Positions 42,091 to 51,785 of a stretch of 64,000 nt of DNA are shown piece after piece. Made by a program: the position numbers and the translations under genes. The first letter of the stretch is position 1; each line of letters opens with the position of its first letter. The stretch lies in contig OX439045.1 of assembly GCA_949317995.1 (NCBI GenBank), positions 46,457,693 to 46,521,692 of the forward strand, in the 5' to 3' direction. The notes under the pieces are model-generated. The model worked only from the letters and a program-made list of their open reading frames with translations, did no database searches and was not told where the DNA came from. Source of the stretch: Acholoe squamosa. Its lineage: Eukaryota > Annelida > Polychaeta > Phyllodocida > Polynoidae.

Positions 42091-42561
42091 ACATGCGCAG
42101 GTAAAGAAAGAGATAAGATGCAATGACAAGCAAGACAGTTGGCAGTACAGGAGTGGAACTCCAGCTGTACAGACATCGGCAAGCAACAAGATACAGACTG
42201 CACTCAAAAGTTTAACAAGATAGAACAACTAGCATGCTACGCGGACATAACCACGACAATACAACATAATCAGCAGTTTAGATAAGCTATAAACATGAGT
42301 TCTAGTGGAAAAGCCTGGATCATAGACAACGGAAGGTTCATAGCGGTTGAGATGAATTAATGGAGATCAGTGATAATCTACTGAAGGAAAGGAATCATCG
42401 CCCACTGTAGAGAGGGTGGAGATATTAAGGCTCAGATACACCCTACTCTATGGATAAGACTTAACTACTTAATACAGTTTGTGGAAAATTGTAAAAGGTC
42501 GGATCCATTTAGGATGCATTTAATATAAAACATATTAGAAATACATACCTGAAGTGAAGAT

Positions 42562-44455
42562 TTAAGGACTAGTAGGAGTAGAGGCATCATCATCATCAGC
42601 AGATGAAGCGGGAGAAGAACTGAAGATAGTAAATAAAGCAGGTATATGAGACAAAGAGAAAGAAGTGCATCACATACAGGAGGCAACCACTATGGGGCAC
42701 CTTATAAGTTGTCTAAGGGTGAATGGAAACACTAGTCGGAACCAACAGGACCATAGTCGCGACACACATAGAATGACTCCAGTAACAAGGTCCATAATTA
42801 AGAGGCCTAAATTTAAAGGATATATTTGTCCAGAAGTAAGGCATTCTGTTAAAGAACCAGAGCCTATAATGGTTTAATTATTTAAGAAGCCCAGACTCTG
42901 AGAAATGAAATACGATGTCTATAGCTGTAGATATATATTCAAAAAATAAGTGTGAGTGAAATTCTTTTCTAAGAAGGTATTAGGACACATAAAATTCAGC
43001 CATATGGGTGTATTAATGAGATCAGTTATACACCTGAGACTGTGAATGTGATCGCCACTACTCACAAATCAGAGGAGCTCAGCAACTTTATAGAGTTAGC
43101 TTATGCATATATTTTAAAAGAAAATATGTGTATAGTATCTTATTACAAGAACGAAGTGAGCGTCTCTAGGAATCAAAGTATGAATCACTAGGGAAATATA
43201 CTTACTTCTGCGAGAGGGTAGAAGCTGGGGAAGCCAATGTTGGAAGGATAGGACCTCCAAGATTAGAAGAACGGGAGGTTTGTGGTCTGGCAGGAAGCTG
43301 ATAGGGATGATGTCGCGTAGTGGTAGCAGATGAAGATGTCAAGAGAGATATGATGGTAGAAGAACTGTGAGTCAGTCGTGAGGAAGAGGCCATGGTGCTG
43401 GACTGACAGGTCAATGGTGAGAAGGGTGGATGTCCAGGCGAGATAGCCAGAGTACTCCAGAACGAGGGCGACATTACTGGAAGGTGTGGAAGTGAAGCTG
43501 CAGTGGATGAAGATGAGGTAAACTGACCGGAAGTAGAAGAGGTCAGGGCCAGAGCGGGCGTATGTAGGCAGGAAGGTGGAGACCTAGAAGCCGAGGTGGC
43601 GCGGGCCTCTGCGGCTGGAGCAGCTCGGATGGTGATGTGAGGCATCAAGAGTGAAGAAGCAGCTAGAAGTGAACCGGAAGTAGTGGTGCTGGTGGAGAAG
43701 TGATGTGAAGTCGCGGTGGAATAAATGGGATTGGAAGATAGGGTTGTTCTGGACGTCAGTGGTGCAGTAGTGGCTAGTAAAAGTGAGTGGTAGAAGGACG
43801 AAACACTGGAAGCAGCAGGTGTGTGAGAAAGTACACTGTAATCCACATATGAAGAGTGATGTTGAGGTGCTAGTGGACGAGGAGTAGAAGGAACAGCGAA
43901 GGAAGCAGGAAGTGGATACTGGAAAGAGGTATCCACAACTAGCGGCAGGACTGTAGAGGAAGTAGTCATTACATTGGAGGTGAAGGTGAGCGCCGCACTT
44001 GAGGTAGAGGTAGCAGGCACTATGGCGCTATAGGTGGGACGCGCACCCAGGGGAGACATCTGTGTAGGATTCCAGGGTGGCACGAAAGAGGTGGTCAAGT
44101 TGACAGACGGAGGTGTGATATTGACATAAGCAGGCCGATAAGCAGGTGCAGGAACAGGAGGAACAGCAGCAGTTGATTGCAGACGGTAATTGGGATCGGG
44201 CATCCCATCCAGGTGAATGACGCGCAGTGTCATGTCCGTCATGTGACAAGCTAAGCGTAGATGATCTCGAATGGTGGTGTGTGAGGGCATGGTCGCGCCT
44301 TGCGGTCCGGTGCATACTAGCATGCACGGAGTGACGTTGGCATCTGTGGAGGACAGGTCTCTGCAGCCGACGATGTAGGTAAAACCGGGCTGGAGACGAT
44401 CTATCGGGAGATAGACGAGTGCGCCATTGACAGAAACGCTGGAATAGCTAGCCAT
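42562..44455 (-). CDS. Antisense gene, two exons (about 435 aa, Ser/Thr/Pro-rich)
   Basis: Minus-strand exon 1 (44455 to 43206) encodes 416 residues plus 2 nt; exon 2 is 42619-42549 with the stop at 42564-42562. The unspliced ORF ends at once in AAGTAAGT, i.e. its stop overlaps a consensus donor (AA|GTAAGT). The acceptor TTTACTATCTTCAG precedes exon 2, the phase fits, and the joined tail stays Ser/Thr/Pro/Asp-rich. The first 100 residues form a compact, conserved domain with four cysteines; the middle is low-complexity; the last 130 residues are conserved. A 12-codon uORF ends across the start codon (ATGGCTAG). No sense ORF lies opposite. Function unknown; HTLV HBZ and HIV ASP are precedents for antisense retroviral proteins, not homologues. 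Confidence 0.65.
42692..42877 (+). CDS. Accessory ORF D: small conserved ORF (61 aa)
   Basis: A short sense ORF, basic (Arg/His/Lys) with two cysteines, starting at an ATG directly after a CATACAG|GAGG sequence that could be a splice acceptor. By my reading the 61 residues are the same in copy 2 (60226-60411). It lies inside the proposed intron of the antisense gene. It may be an independent peptide or an exon; the length is too short for certainty. Confidence 0.4.
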   Translation: MGHLISCLRVNGNTSRNQQDHSRDTHRMTPVTRSIIKRPKFKGYICPEVRHSVKEPEPIMV

Positions 44456-44861
44456 CTTCAGTGCGAACAGGGTGGAAGTCAAGCATCGACTGAGAATTTA
44501 ATTCTAGGTATCTAACCAAGGGGATGGGAAGTTGAAATAAGAAAACAAAAATATAGTGAAAACTATAGTAAAAAAAATTGAGGGCACATTAGGAGGAGTC
44601 GCTGAGACAAAGACTCCAATCCAATAAATTGGTGTTATCAGATGGAAGAGACGTACAGCTAGATAGGAAAGGAAGGCACACGTGTTCAGATTGACGGGAA
44701 AATATATACAAGAAGGGGTAAAAGGGTCATGAACTGGTGAACTATCTGACACGATAGGGCTTATTAAGTGTTCAAGATCCATAAAAAACTTCCAGGAGCG
44801 ATCAGTTAGGAGTCGTAGTAACCCAACTCGAACTGTAACCGGAAGCCATAATAAGAAGAAA

Positions 44862-47618
44862 ATGGCGTGGCTAACTATACTATGTGTCTTATGTTCCTTG
44901 TGGGGTGTGGTAGATGCTGGAAGGCACACTTTCGAGACTTTAGAGAGAGCCGAATTAGGTGTCATTTTGCAACCTGGTAGACGTATTTCTACAGCTGAGC
45001 ACAATCATGTGTCACAAGTGTTTGTATTAGAGATACCAGATAGATTGCCAGAGCCGGAAATGGAAAGTATTTATGAACAATGTGTGAAAAATATGCAGGT
45101 TATGTGTGATATTCAACATCACAACAGAACCTTATTATTTGAAGATACCTGTGACAACATCAAACAGAAAGAAGAATGGTTGAATCAAATTATTAGAAAA
45201 TTAATACAGGCCAGAGAGGAGGAAGTGGAAAAGCTGATGGAAAACATACCTGAACAACAACAAGTCAAAAGATCTAAGAGAGCAGGTATACCAGGTCTAA
45301 ATATTATAGGAGAATTGTCGTACTATATTTTTGGCACTGGGAGAGCTGATGATGTAGCCAGAAATGAAAAAGATATTCAATTACTGAAGACATCATATTA
45401 TAAGATGCGTGATGTTATTAAAACATTGGCCACAAGTACTAGCAATGGCTTGGAGGACGTCATGGCGGAAGTGGGAGAGTTGGCTGATAGACAGTTACAA
45501 TTGTATGAAATGGCTAAGATATCATTGAAGAGACGGAAGTTGCTGGAAAGAACTCAAACTATGCACAGTGTGGCATTATATGAACTATCCATTGTATACA
45601 ACCATGAAAGCCTGCTGACAAGGGTCAAATGGGGGTATATTATACATTTATTAAATGAACTCATTGAGATAAAGGATATGGCAGCTGAGGTAAGATTGGC
45701 ATCACGAAGAAAACTATCATCAAAATTGGTCACTAGAGAAGATTTGAAGGAAGCTATAGTCAACACTGAAGTATATTTAAAGGCTACGTACCCACGATTT
45801 AGGGTCGCTTTTACTGATCCTGAATATTACTATGATAATAGTGTGGTGCGAGTATATCAGCACCAAGGTCGTGTGAAGATGCAGATAAGGATTCCGGTGG
45901 TGTCAGAGGAACACATATTTTGTGTATACTCTGTAAAGGTGTTTCCGGTGCCAGTGCGGCTGGCCAATAAAGAAGCTGATGGGACGAGAATAGAGGGATT
46001 GCCATCAGAAGTAGCCATATCAAAGAATGGGCGGTATTATATATCAGAGCCAGTGGTGAATTGGGCGCGTTGCCATGGCAACTCAATAGCAGTATGCCCA
46101 GATATTCCACACATGAGAAAAATAGCCGAACGAGGGTGCATGGCGGCACTAATAAGAAATGACAAGGTGGCCATAGCAGAAACATGTGAGATCAACTATA
46201 TAGTGCAACCAAATTTTCCTTCATTTGCGATAGCACTGGGAAAGGGTCGTACTTTGGTATCGGGACCAGACATACAAGGTCAATTGATGTGTCAATCAAG
46301 CCCACCTGTTAAGGTGAACATGCATCATTACGCCATATTGAACATTGGGTGTGATTGCGCATTCATGACTGCCGGGGCGTGGATGCCTTACAGCTTGGCA
46401 GGATGTGGTCATGTGAACATGGAAACTAATGTGACTTTTGTAAATAACGATTTGCTACAAATGAACAGTGTTAAGAAATTGACATGGATAAAGGCCGTAT
46501 TAAATGGTGAAACTGTGGAGGTATTGCAAGATGAAGTGTTGCCAAAATTAGTAAAGACCAAAATGAAACACAAGGCTAGGATACAACAGTCGCCAGCAGC
46601 TGTCAATCTTAAGAATTTGGTGAGTGCAATGGAAGACGGATCAGCATTACCCGATTTGGATGGCATGAGTGGTGGAGGCCATTTTCCTACTGAATCACTA
46701 TGGGATTATTCACCAATAATGATTGCAGGGGTGATTGTTATGACTCTGATGGTGGTGCAATATTTTTGTTTAAAAAGACTATTAATGGCATATATATTAG
46801 CAAGAATGCCTATGAGAATAAGGAGTCTAGAAACCTGGGACTATGAAAAATACGGTGAAGATGTCGGAGGTAATTATGAGGAAGAGGATCCGGAACACAA
46901 AACAACAATAGCTATGTTATCATTGATATTGATAGTAATGATAATAATAATAGTGTTACTGGTGAGGAAGGTGCGACAACTAAAGAGGCTTCAACCAGTG
47001 GATGGACTGTATCTACAGGTGGCAACTAAAGAGATTACAGAAATAATACCATTGGGGGAGAGTCTAATGCCTTTGGACCAGGTATTTCAAAGACCAGCAG
47101 AACAGGCTCTTATTAGAGACGTAGCAATAAGCTACTCGTGCCCGAAGTACATAGCTACGGTGCTGTGGGGTCGAGTGTTATATTCCACTGAGATGGCAAC
47201 GGCGGAAAACGCAGTGCCATTGCCATTACCAGCCACTGTGAAGGTGTCAAAGAAATTAGCAGGGATACTGAACGGTGACTATGGATTTACGGTGATGACA
47301 AGATTGATTATGTATAGTGGGGGTCTGGCGACAGGTGTACCACTAGAGATACCTATGATATCAGCGGCGGGCTGGACACCAATAAGGAACAGAGAGATAA
47401 ATACACATCAGTTATCTGACACGGGACATGCCAGAGCCATGGCTCAGTTAAGAAGATCAAGACAGTTACCAGAAGTACCTGGAGAATCATATGGGGCTAC
47501 GGCTGTCTCATATTCAGTAAACAAGGGTCATAAAGAGTCGGTGAACGTGGCTCTGCGAGGTCAAGAGCCCAGGACGGGATCGTCATCGGTGTACGTGGAC
47601 CTGAATGAAAGAGACTGA
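44862..47618 (+). CDS. env: Envelope glycoprotein, baculovirus-F/errantivirus-like
   Basis: 918 aa. A signal peptide (residues 1-20) is followed by a small N-terminal subunit and a furin-type site RSKR ending at residue 140. A hydrophobic fusion-peptide-like stretch (GIPGLNIIGELSYYIFG) comes next, then long helical segments. The IRIPVVSEEHIFCVYSVKVFPVP part corresponds in pattern to the conserved core of insect errantivirus Env and baculovirus F proteins, class I-like fusogens. Sequons NRT and NVT are present. Transmembrane helices lie at about 616-636 and 680-703. The tail after the second helix (about 215 aa) is exceptionally long and ends with a YVDL tyrosine motif. Copy 2 differs at about six residues. 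It should mediate cell entry or cell-to-cell spread; this is an endogenous copy. Confidence 0.9.
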   Translation: MAWLTILCVLCSLWGVVDAGRHTFETLERAELGVILQPGRRISTAEHNHVSQVFVLEIPDRLPEPEMESIYEQCVKNMQVMCDIQHHNRTLLFEDTCDNIKQKEEWLNQIIRKLIQAREEEVEKLMENIPEQQQVKRSKRAGIPGLNIIGELSYYIFGTGRADDVARNEKDIQLLKTSYYKMRDVIKTLATSTSNGLEDVMAEVGELADRQLQLYEMAKISLKRRKLLERTQTMHSVALYELSIVYNHESLLTRVKWGYIIHLLNELIEIKDMAAEVRLASRRKLSSKLVTREDLKEAIVNTEVYLKATYPRFRVAFTDPEYYYDNSVVRVYQHQGRVKMQIRIPVVSEEHIFCVYSVKVFPVPVRLANKEADGTRIEGLPSEVAISKNGRYYISEPVVNWARCHGNSIAVCPDIPHMRKIAERGCMAALIRNDKVAIAETCEINYIVQPNFPSFAIALGKGRTLVSGPDIQGQLMCQSSPPVKVNMHHYAILNIGCDCAFMTAGAWMPYSLAGCGHVNMETNVTFVNNDLLQMNSVKKLTWIKAVLNGETVEVLQDEVLPKLVKTKMKHKARIQQSPAAVNLKNLVSAMEDGSALPDLDGMSGGGHFPTESLWDYSPIMIAGVIVMTLMVVQYFCLKRLLMAYILARMPMRIRSLETWDYEKYGEDVGGNYEEEDPEHKTTIAMLSLILIVMIIIIVLLVRKVRQLKRLQPVDGLYLQVATKEITEIIPLGESLMPLDQVFQRPAEQALIRDVAISYSCPKYIATVLWGRVLYSTEMATAENAVPLPLPATVKVSKKLAGILNGDYGFTVMTRLIMYSGGLATGVPLEIPMISAAGWTPIRNREINTHQLSDTGHARAMAQLRRSRQLPEVPGESYGATAVSYSVNKGHKESVNVALRGQEPRTGSSSVYVDLNERD

Positions 47619-47674
47619 AGGTGATGAATAAAACGCCATCATGATAGAGACTTGGCATAGACGGTGTCGGGACA

Positions 47675-47697
47675 AGAGAAAGGGGGGGGGGGAGAAA
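47675..47697 (+). repeat. Homopurine G tract after env
   Basis: AGAGAAAGGGGGGGGGGGAG, about 790 bp before the 3' LTR. The equivalent in copy 2 is a C run at about 55405-55420. It could be an extra plus-strand primer site, but it is far from the LTR. Confidence 0.4.
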
Positions 47698-48422
47698 GAT
47701 ATCGTGCAGCTGGCGTGAGACGAAAGGATGGAATAGACAATACAAAGACGATCTACAAATGAATTGAGATAATGTCTGGGAATGGTGGCAGTGTATATTA
47801 TTAAGTAAGATAATATAGCTAAAAGAAACTGTAATTTAAATGTACGACCAACTAATGAGACACTAACTACGACGTAATGTGGCAAGTGGAAAGATTTCTG
47901 ATGTATATACTCGTTGACAAGCTGTGCACGCGTGAGTTAAGTAAGAGGTTGCCAGGTGTAACCCAAGACGCGTTAGAGTGTGTTTTAGAGTGATGCTTGG
48001 GGCAAAGGGTAGAAGAGGGGAACGTTTCGGAACAAGGAGTTGACAGATGTAAGGAGATTTATTGGCCCGATTGGGTGTAACTGGTGTCGACTCCCGGGTA
48101 AGGATAGTAAAAAGAATATATAAACATAGAATGGGACAAAGTGCTTAGTAAAGGCGAGTGAATGAGTAAAATAAATAACAAAGGAAAGAAAAACAAATTG
48201 AGAATCAAGAAATGAGAGAATTGTAATAATAAAGTATATGTTAGAGGACAAGTTTGCGCTAAGAATAAGTCACCAATGCAGTGTGGAAAATATATATAGT
48301 AATAATGCATGGTATTATATAAGTGTGTTGCATATGTATGTACATAAATAACTATTGAAATGTATAATATGATAACGATGATTACCTCAGGTATTAGTGA
48401 CAAAACAATACATAAGATGTAT

Positions 48423-48466
48423 TCAAGCATAATTTATGCTTGACAATTGGTGTGACTCGCGTCACA
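48423..48466 (+). promoter_or_regulatory. Two conserved hairpins just upstream of the 3' LTR
   Basis: TCAAGCATAA-T-TTATGCTTGA (48423-48443) and TGTGAC-TCGC-GTCACA (48451-48466) are perfect palindromes 20-60 nt before the LTR. Both are present in copy 2 (54654-54674 and 54631-54646). They could be RNA elements for export, 3'-end processing or reverse transcription, or DNA sites. Confidence 0.6.
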
Positions 48467-48475
48467 AGAGGGGAG
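48466..48475 (+). promoter_or_regulatory. Polypurine tract, displaced from LTR
   Basis: AAGAGGGGAG is the only purine run near the 3' LTR, but it is separated from it by about ten pyrimidine-rich bases (CGCCCGCACC). A PPT normally abuts the LTR. The same spacing occurs in copy 2. Confidence 0.5.
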
Positions 48476-48485
48476 CGCCCGCACC

Positions 48486-49207
48486 TGTTTTGTCATCAAT
48501 AGCCAATAATTATAATGAACGGGTATAACAGGGTACACTTATGTGGGTATTTATTGTATGCTGTATTATGTGTGTATTTATTGTATGCTATATGGGAGAG
48601 TGCTATGGGAGTCCTGTATAGGGTTTATGGTAGTATAGAGTTTATGGTAGACTGTGGAATGTGTAGACGGAGGGGAGTCGACGAGATCTGGTCAGGTAGA
48701 TTCTGTAGAGGGGGAGGGGGGAATACGGGTGAGCCAAACACCGGCGTCTGAAAGGTGTGAGGGGTTGGTAAGAGATAGGGAGGAGTTAGTATTGTGGGAG
48801 CAGCCGAGGAGGCAACACATACTCCTGGAGTAGACGAGGATGAAGCTGTTTAGTATTTAGTATTGCACTTAGCCAATGTAAGAACGGATGGAACAGGATC
48901 TCTATGGCACTTATACCTCTCCAGTAGCATCGGATTGTTAAAACATGACTGCTTGTATGAATAGACTGATGTCGTTGAAGCTGTACAATCTGAGTGGACT
49001 CACCAAACAACTGTAACTGTGAATAACCAATGAACAATAAATGGTGACTTGTATCGGCGTCTTGGTGTTGGTTAAAGAATGGGCTAGGCCAACATCATAC
49101 CACTAGAGTTAGTCTTCCCAAATACGTGAGAACAGCGGAGCGAGCTGATAATAACTACACAACTTATACCACATTAATATACATATAAACACAACCCACA
49201 CAGCCCA
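48486..49207 (+). repeat. 3' LTR, 722 bp
   Basis: Same length and, by visual comparison, the same sequence as the 5' LTR. AATAAA lies at 49036-49041. Identical LTRs imply a young insertion or gene conversion. Confidence 0.95.
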
Positions 49208-49690
49208 ATGTGTATACTACTTACAATGTTATCACCTACAGCAGAACCCCATGTGTATACTACTTACAATGTTACCACCTACAGCAGAGCCCCATGTGTA
49301 TACTACTTACAATGTTACAATCTGCAGCAGAACCCCATGTGTATACTACTTACAATGTTATCACCTGCAGCAGAGCCCCATGTGTATACTACTCACAATG
49401 TTACCACCTACAGCAGAGCCCCATGTGTATACTACTCACAATGTTACCACCTACAGCAGAACTCCATGTGTATACTACTCACAATGTTACCACCTACTCC
49501 AGAGCCCCATGTGGTTTTTACTAAAAGTGTTAACACTTGCAGCAGAGCCCTATGTGTGTACTACTTACAATGTTACCACCTAAAGCAGAGCCCTATGTGT
49601 GTACTACTTACAATGTTACCACACATAGCAGAGCCCTATGTGTATACTACTTGTAATGTTAATACCTGCAGCAGAGCCCCATGTGTGTGC
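49208..49690 (+). repeat. 43-bp minisatellite, right part, about 11 copies
   Basis: Continues the array at 31095-32130 on the far side of the LTR element, beginning with the ATGT target duplicate. It ends in a C-rich stretch near 49690. Confidence 0.95.
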
Positions 49691-50142
49691 CCCCCTCCCC
49701 CTCATCAAAAGTCAGATTTGAAACGAACTGCCGACGAACACAGTCAAACTGTCATCACAAATGTTAATGGGGATATGGTAACATTAAAGTCACGAATGAT
49801 GGATAAGGAGCCAAGGGCAAAATGCCATCTTTGAGTCTAGATGGAGACCATGCGTATCATCAGTTTGCCAAGGATGATAGGGGAAGATAGTTCCAACATG
49901 TAATTATAATAAGGGATAATAAGTGAATATTATTCCTAAATAGATTAGAACATGAGTGACATTTTTGTTCTTCTTTCACATCTGGAAAACTTGGGAGAGA
50001 GAGTTAGGGAAACTAGGGCCTGGTGCTATATGGGCGCTGAAGCATGGGGTGAGTTGAACATGGCGTACAGCTACTGGCCGCTTAGCCTGACGAAACTAAC
50101 TAAAACCTCCCCGTTATCATTCACTGCGCTGCGCCTGACAAG

Positions 50143-50302
50143 CCACGTGACCAGAAATAGCCAATCAGCGGAGAGCGTGGCCGTTCTGTGAGCAGGGAAT
50201 GTAGGGGAGGGTAGAGGGGGAGGAGAAAGTAGAGGGTGGGCGCCGGGAGGGCTATTTCAGAGAGACCCCGTTTTCAATTTTGAGCGACATTTGGGTCACG
50301 TG
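50143..50302. promoter_or_regulatory. Candidate promoter: NF-Y box between two E-boxes
   Basis: CCACGTGAC (50143-50151), AGCCAATCAGCG (50159-50170, an excellent NF-Y CCAAT box) and GTCACGTG (50295-50302) lie in GC-richer sequence. This arrangement is typical of an animal promoter. No first exon could be identified on either strand. Confidence 0.4.
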
Positions 50303-51770
50303 CGCCGATGTATCTACAGGTAGGGGTAGCCTCTGACGGTCTCGCACGGTCTCGTACGCCAGACGGGGATTAGACGAGAGATCGGGGCCTGCAGCAGATA
50401 AGAATGGCAATGTTGGACATGGCCACAGCCCGAGCTCTGCGGATTGAGGGGTCACCACCCCGACCGGAAGCGGAAACCTATCTTGTGCTGCCACCTGCCG
50501 TTGCCTCCTGGCGGCCAGTTACGAGGTCAATGCAGGAGGGCAATAAATAGATGGCCTGAGTTGACATGGCTCCGTATTCTGTTGGGGTGGGCTAATATAA
50601 ACATCATTGTGGTGGGGCCCTAGGACCTGTGGATCAGGAGGATAAGGCAGGCCATTGGCCGTCTTGGATAGCTCGTTATAGTGGCTCTATAGTATAACCA
50701 ACGGCCCTAACAGTACCTGGCGTTTAAACCACACAGACAAGATTTATGGATGGTAGAATGAAATATGAGCACAATTAGTATCATTTCATGGTTCATCTTT
50801 AATTTATCTTTGACTAGAACTCGTGTTAAGTGACGGTCTTATTGTTATCTTATCAGGAGTAAACTAAGCCTCGTGTACATGATAACGCCCATAGGAATTA
50901 AACATGTTATCTATCAAATAATGGTTATCAATATAACTATTGCCTATAAATCTTAGTGTACGAAACCTTTCCATTAGAAAAAAAACTTTATACAACTTAT
51001 TTCTCTATCCTTACCACCCACACATAAAATGAATATAACAGCCATTGTTTGAAAAAATCTGGAAATGTGAGACTGCTAACAGAACAAGGCTTTGATATGA
51101 TAATCCTTATCTCTGTTGAGGCCCAGTGAAATAATTGTACCTTTTAATCAACATGAAAATATACGTATTGAGTGAGAATTCCATCATTGTATACATATTG
51201 GTAAGATAGAAACTCTAGTCCTCCAAATAGGGGACTACCTGGATACAACCGTCGACAGTGGATGAAGAAAAATTATGGGAAACCCAGGGCAGAGTAACGT
51301 ACGACAAAAGAGCGAAAATGAAAACCAACCAAATAACCATTTTGGGCAAATAGGACTTTTCTAGCTGATAAAAAGAAGTGGGCTTGTAGGAATTCATCAA
51401 GCAGAAGGGTGGTGGATCATGTTGGCTGTTATCTCTTCCGCCGGCCAAGGGAATAATTATAGTGGAGCGCTGTTACATGGGCCAAATAATGCCGGCCGTA
51501 GCAGTTTTTGATAAGATCCACTTTACTTGGACATGTTTTGATTAGTAATTGTTTTCTGTCATAAACTATTGCCTCAGTAACATTAAATCGTTTTCCATGG
51601 TATTTGAGAATGAGGCATTTGACTTTTGTAAACTTACTAGTGCCTTCGGCACTAGAGCTGAGGTAGCAGCTATGATCCATGACTAATAACAGGTGGGGAG
51701 GGGGCAACTTTAGGGCATAGGGCCTAGGTGTTTCATGAAACTCTTTGCTGCCACTCTTTGCATGTTAATG

Positions 51771-51785
51771 CTGCCCTCTGGTGCA
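51771..51785 (-). promoter_or_regulatory. CTCF-like motif, minus strand
   Basis: TGCACCAGAGGGCAG read on the minus strand fits the CTCF core at all but its first base. It lies between the two inverted retroelement copies. Confidence 0.3.

Larger units (their letters stand above)
32131..49207 (+). mobile_element. 17,077-bp env-bearing Ty3/Gypsy-type LTR retroelement, copy 1
   Basis: Order: 5' LTR, PBS, gag, -1 frameshift, pol (PR-RT-RH-IN), accessory ORFs A, B, C and D, an antisense gene, env, conserved hairpins and purine tract, 3' LTR. The integrase follows RNase H, which fits Ty3/Gypsy and retroviruses. Both LTRs are 722 bp and appear identical, and the target duplication is intact, so insertion is recent. 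The element is about twice the usual size for the group. Two defects are visible on comparison with copy 2: a nonsense codon in the pol tail and an 8-bp deletion in the capsid-like ORF. Confidence 0.95.

Noticed and set aside
44504-45004. A 166-codon minus-strand ORF opposite the env start (186 codons in copy 2)
   Set aside because: A one-base indel between the copies changes its C-terminal frame, and it overlaps conserved env codons, so openness is explained by env.
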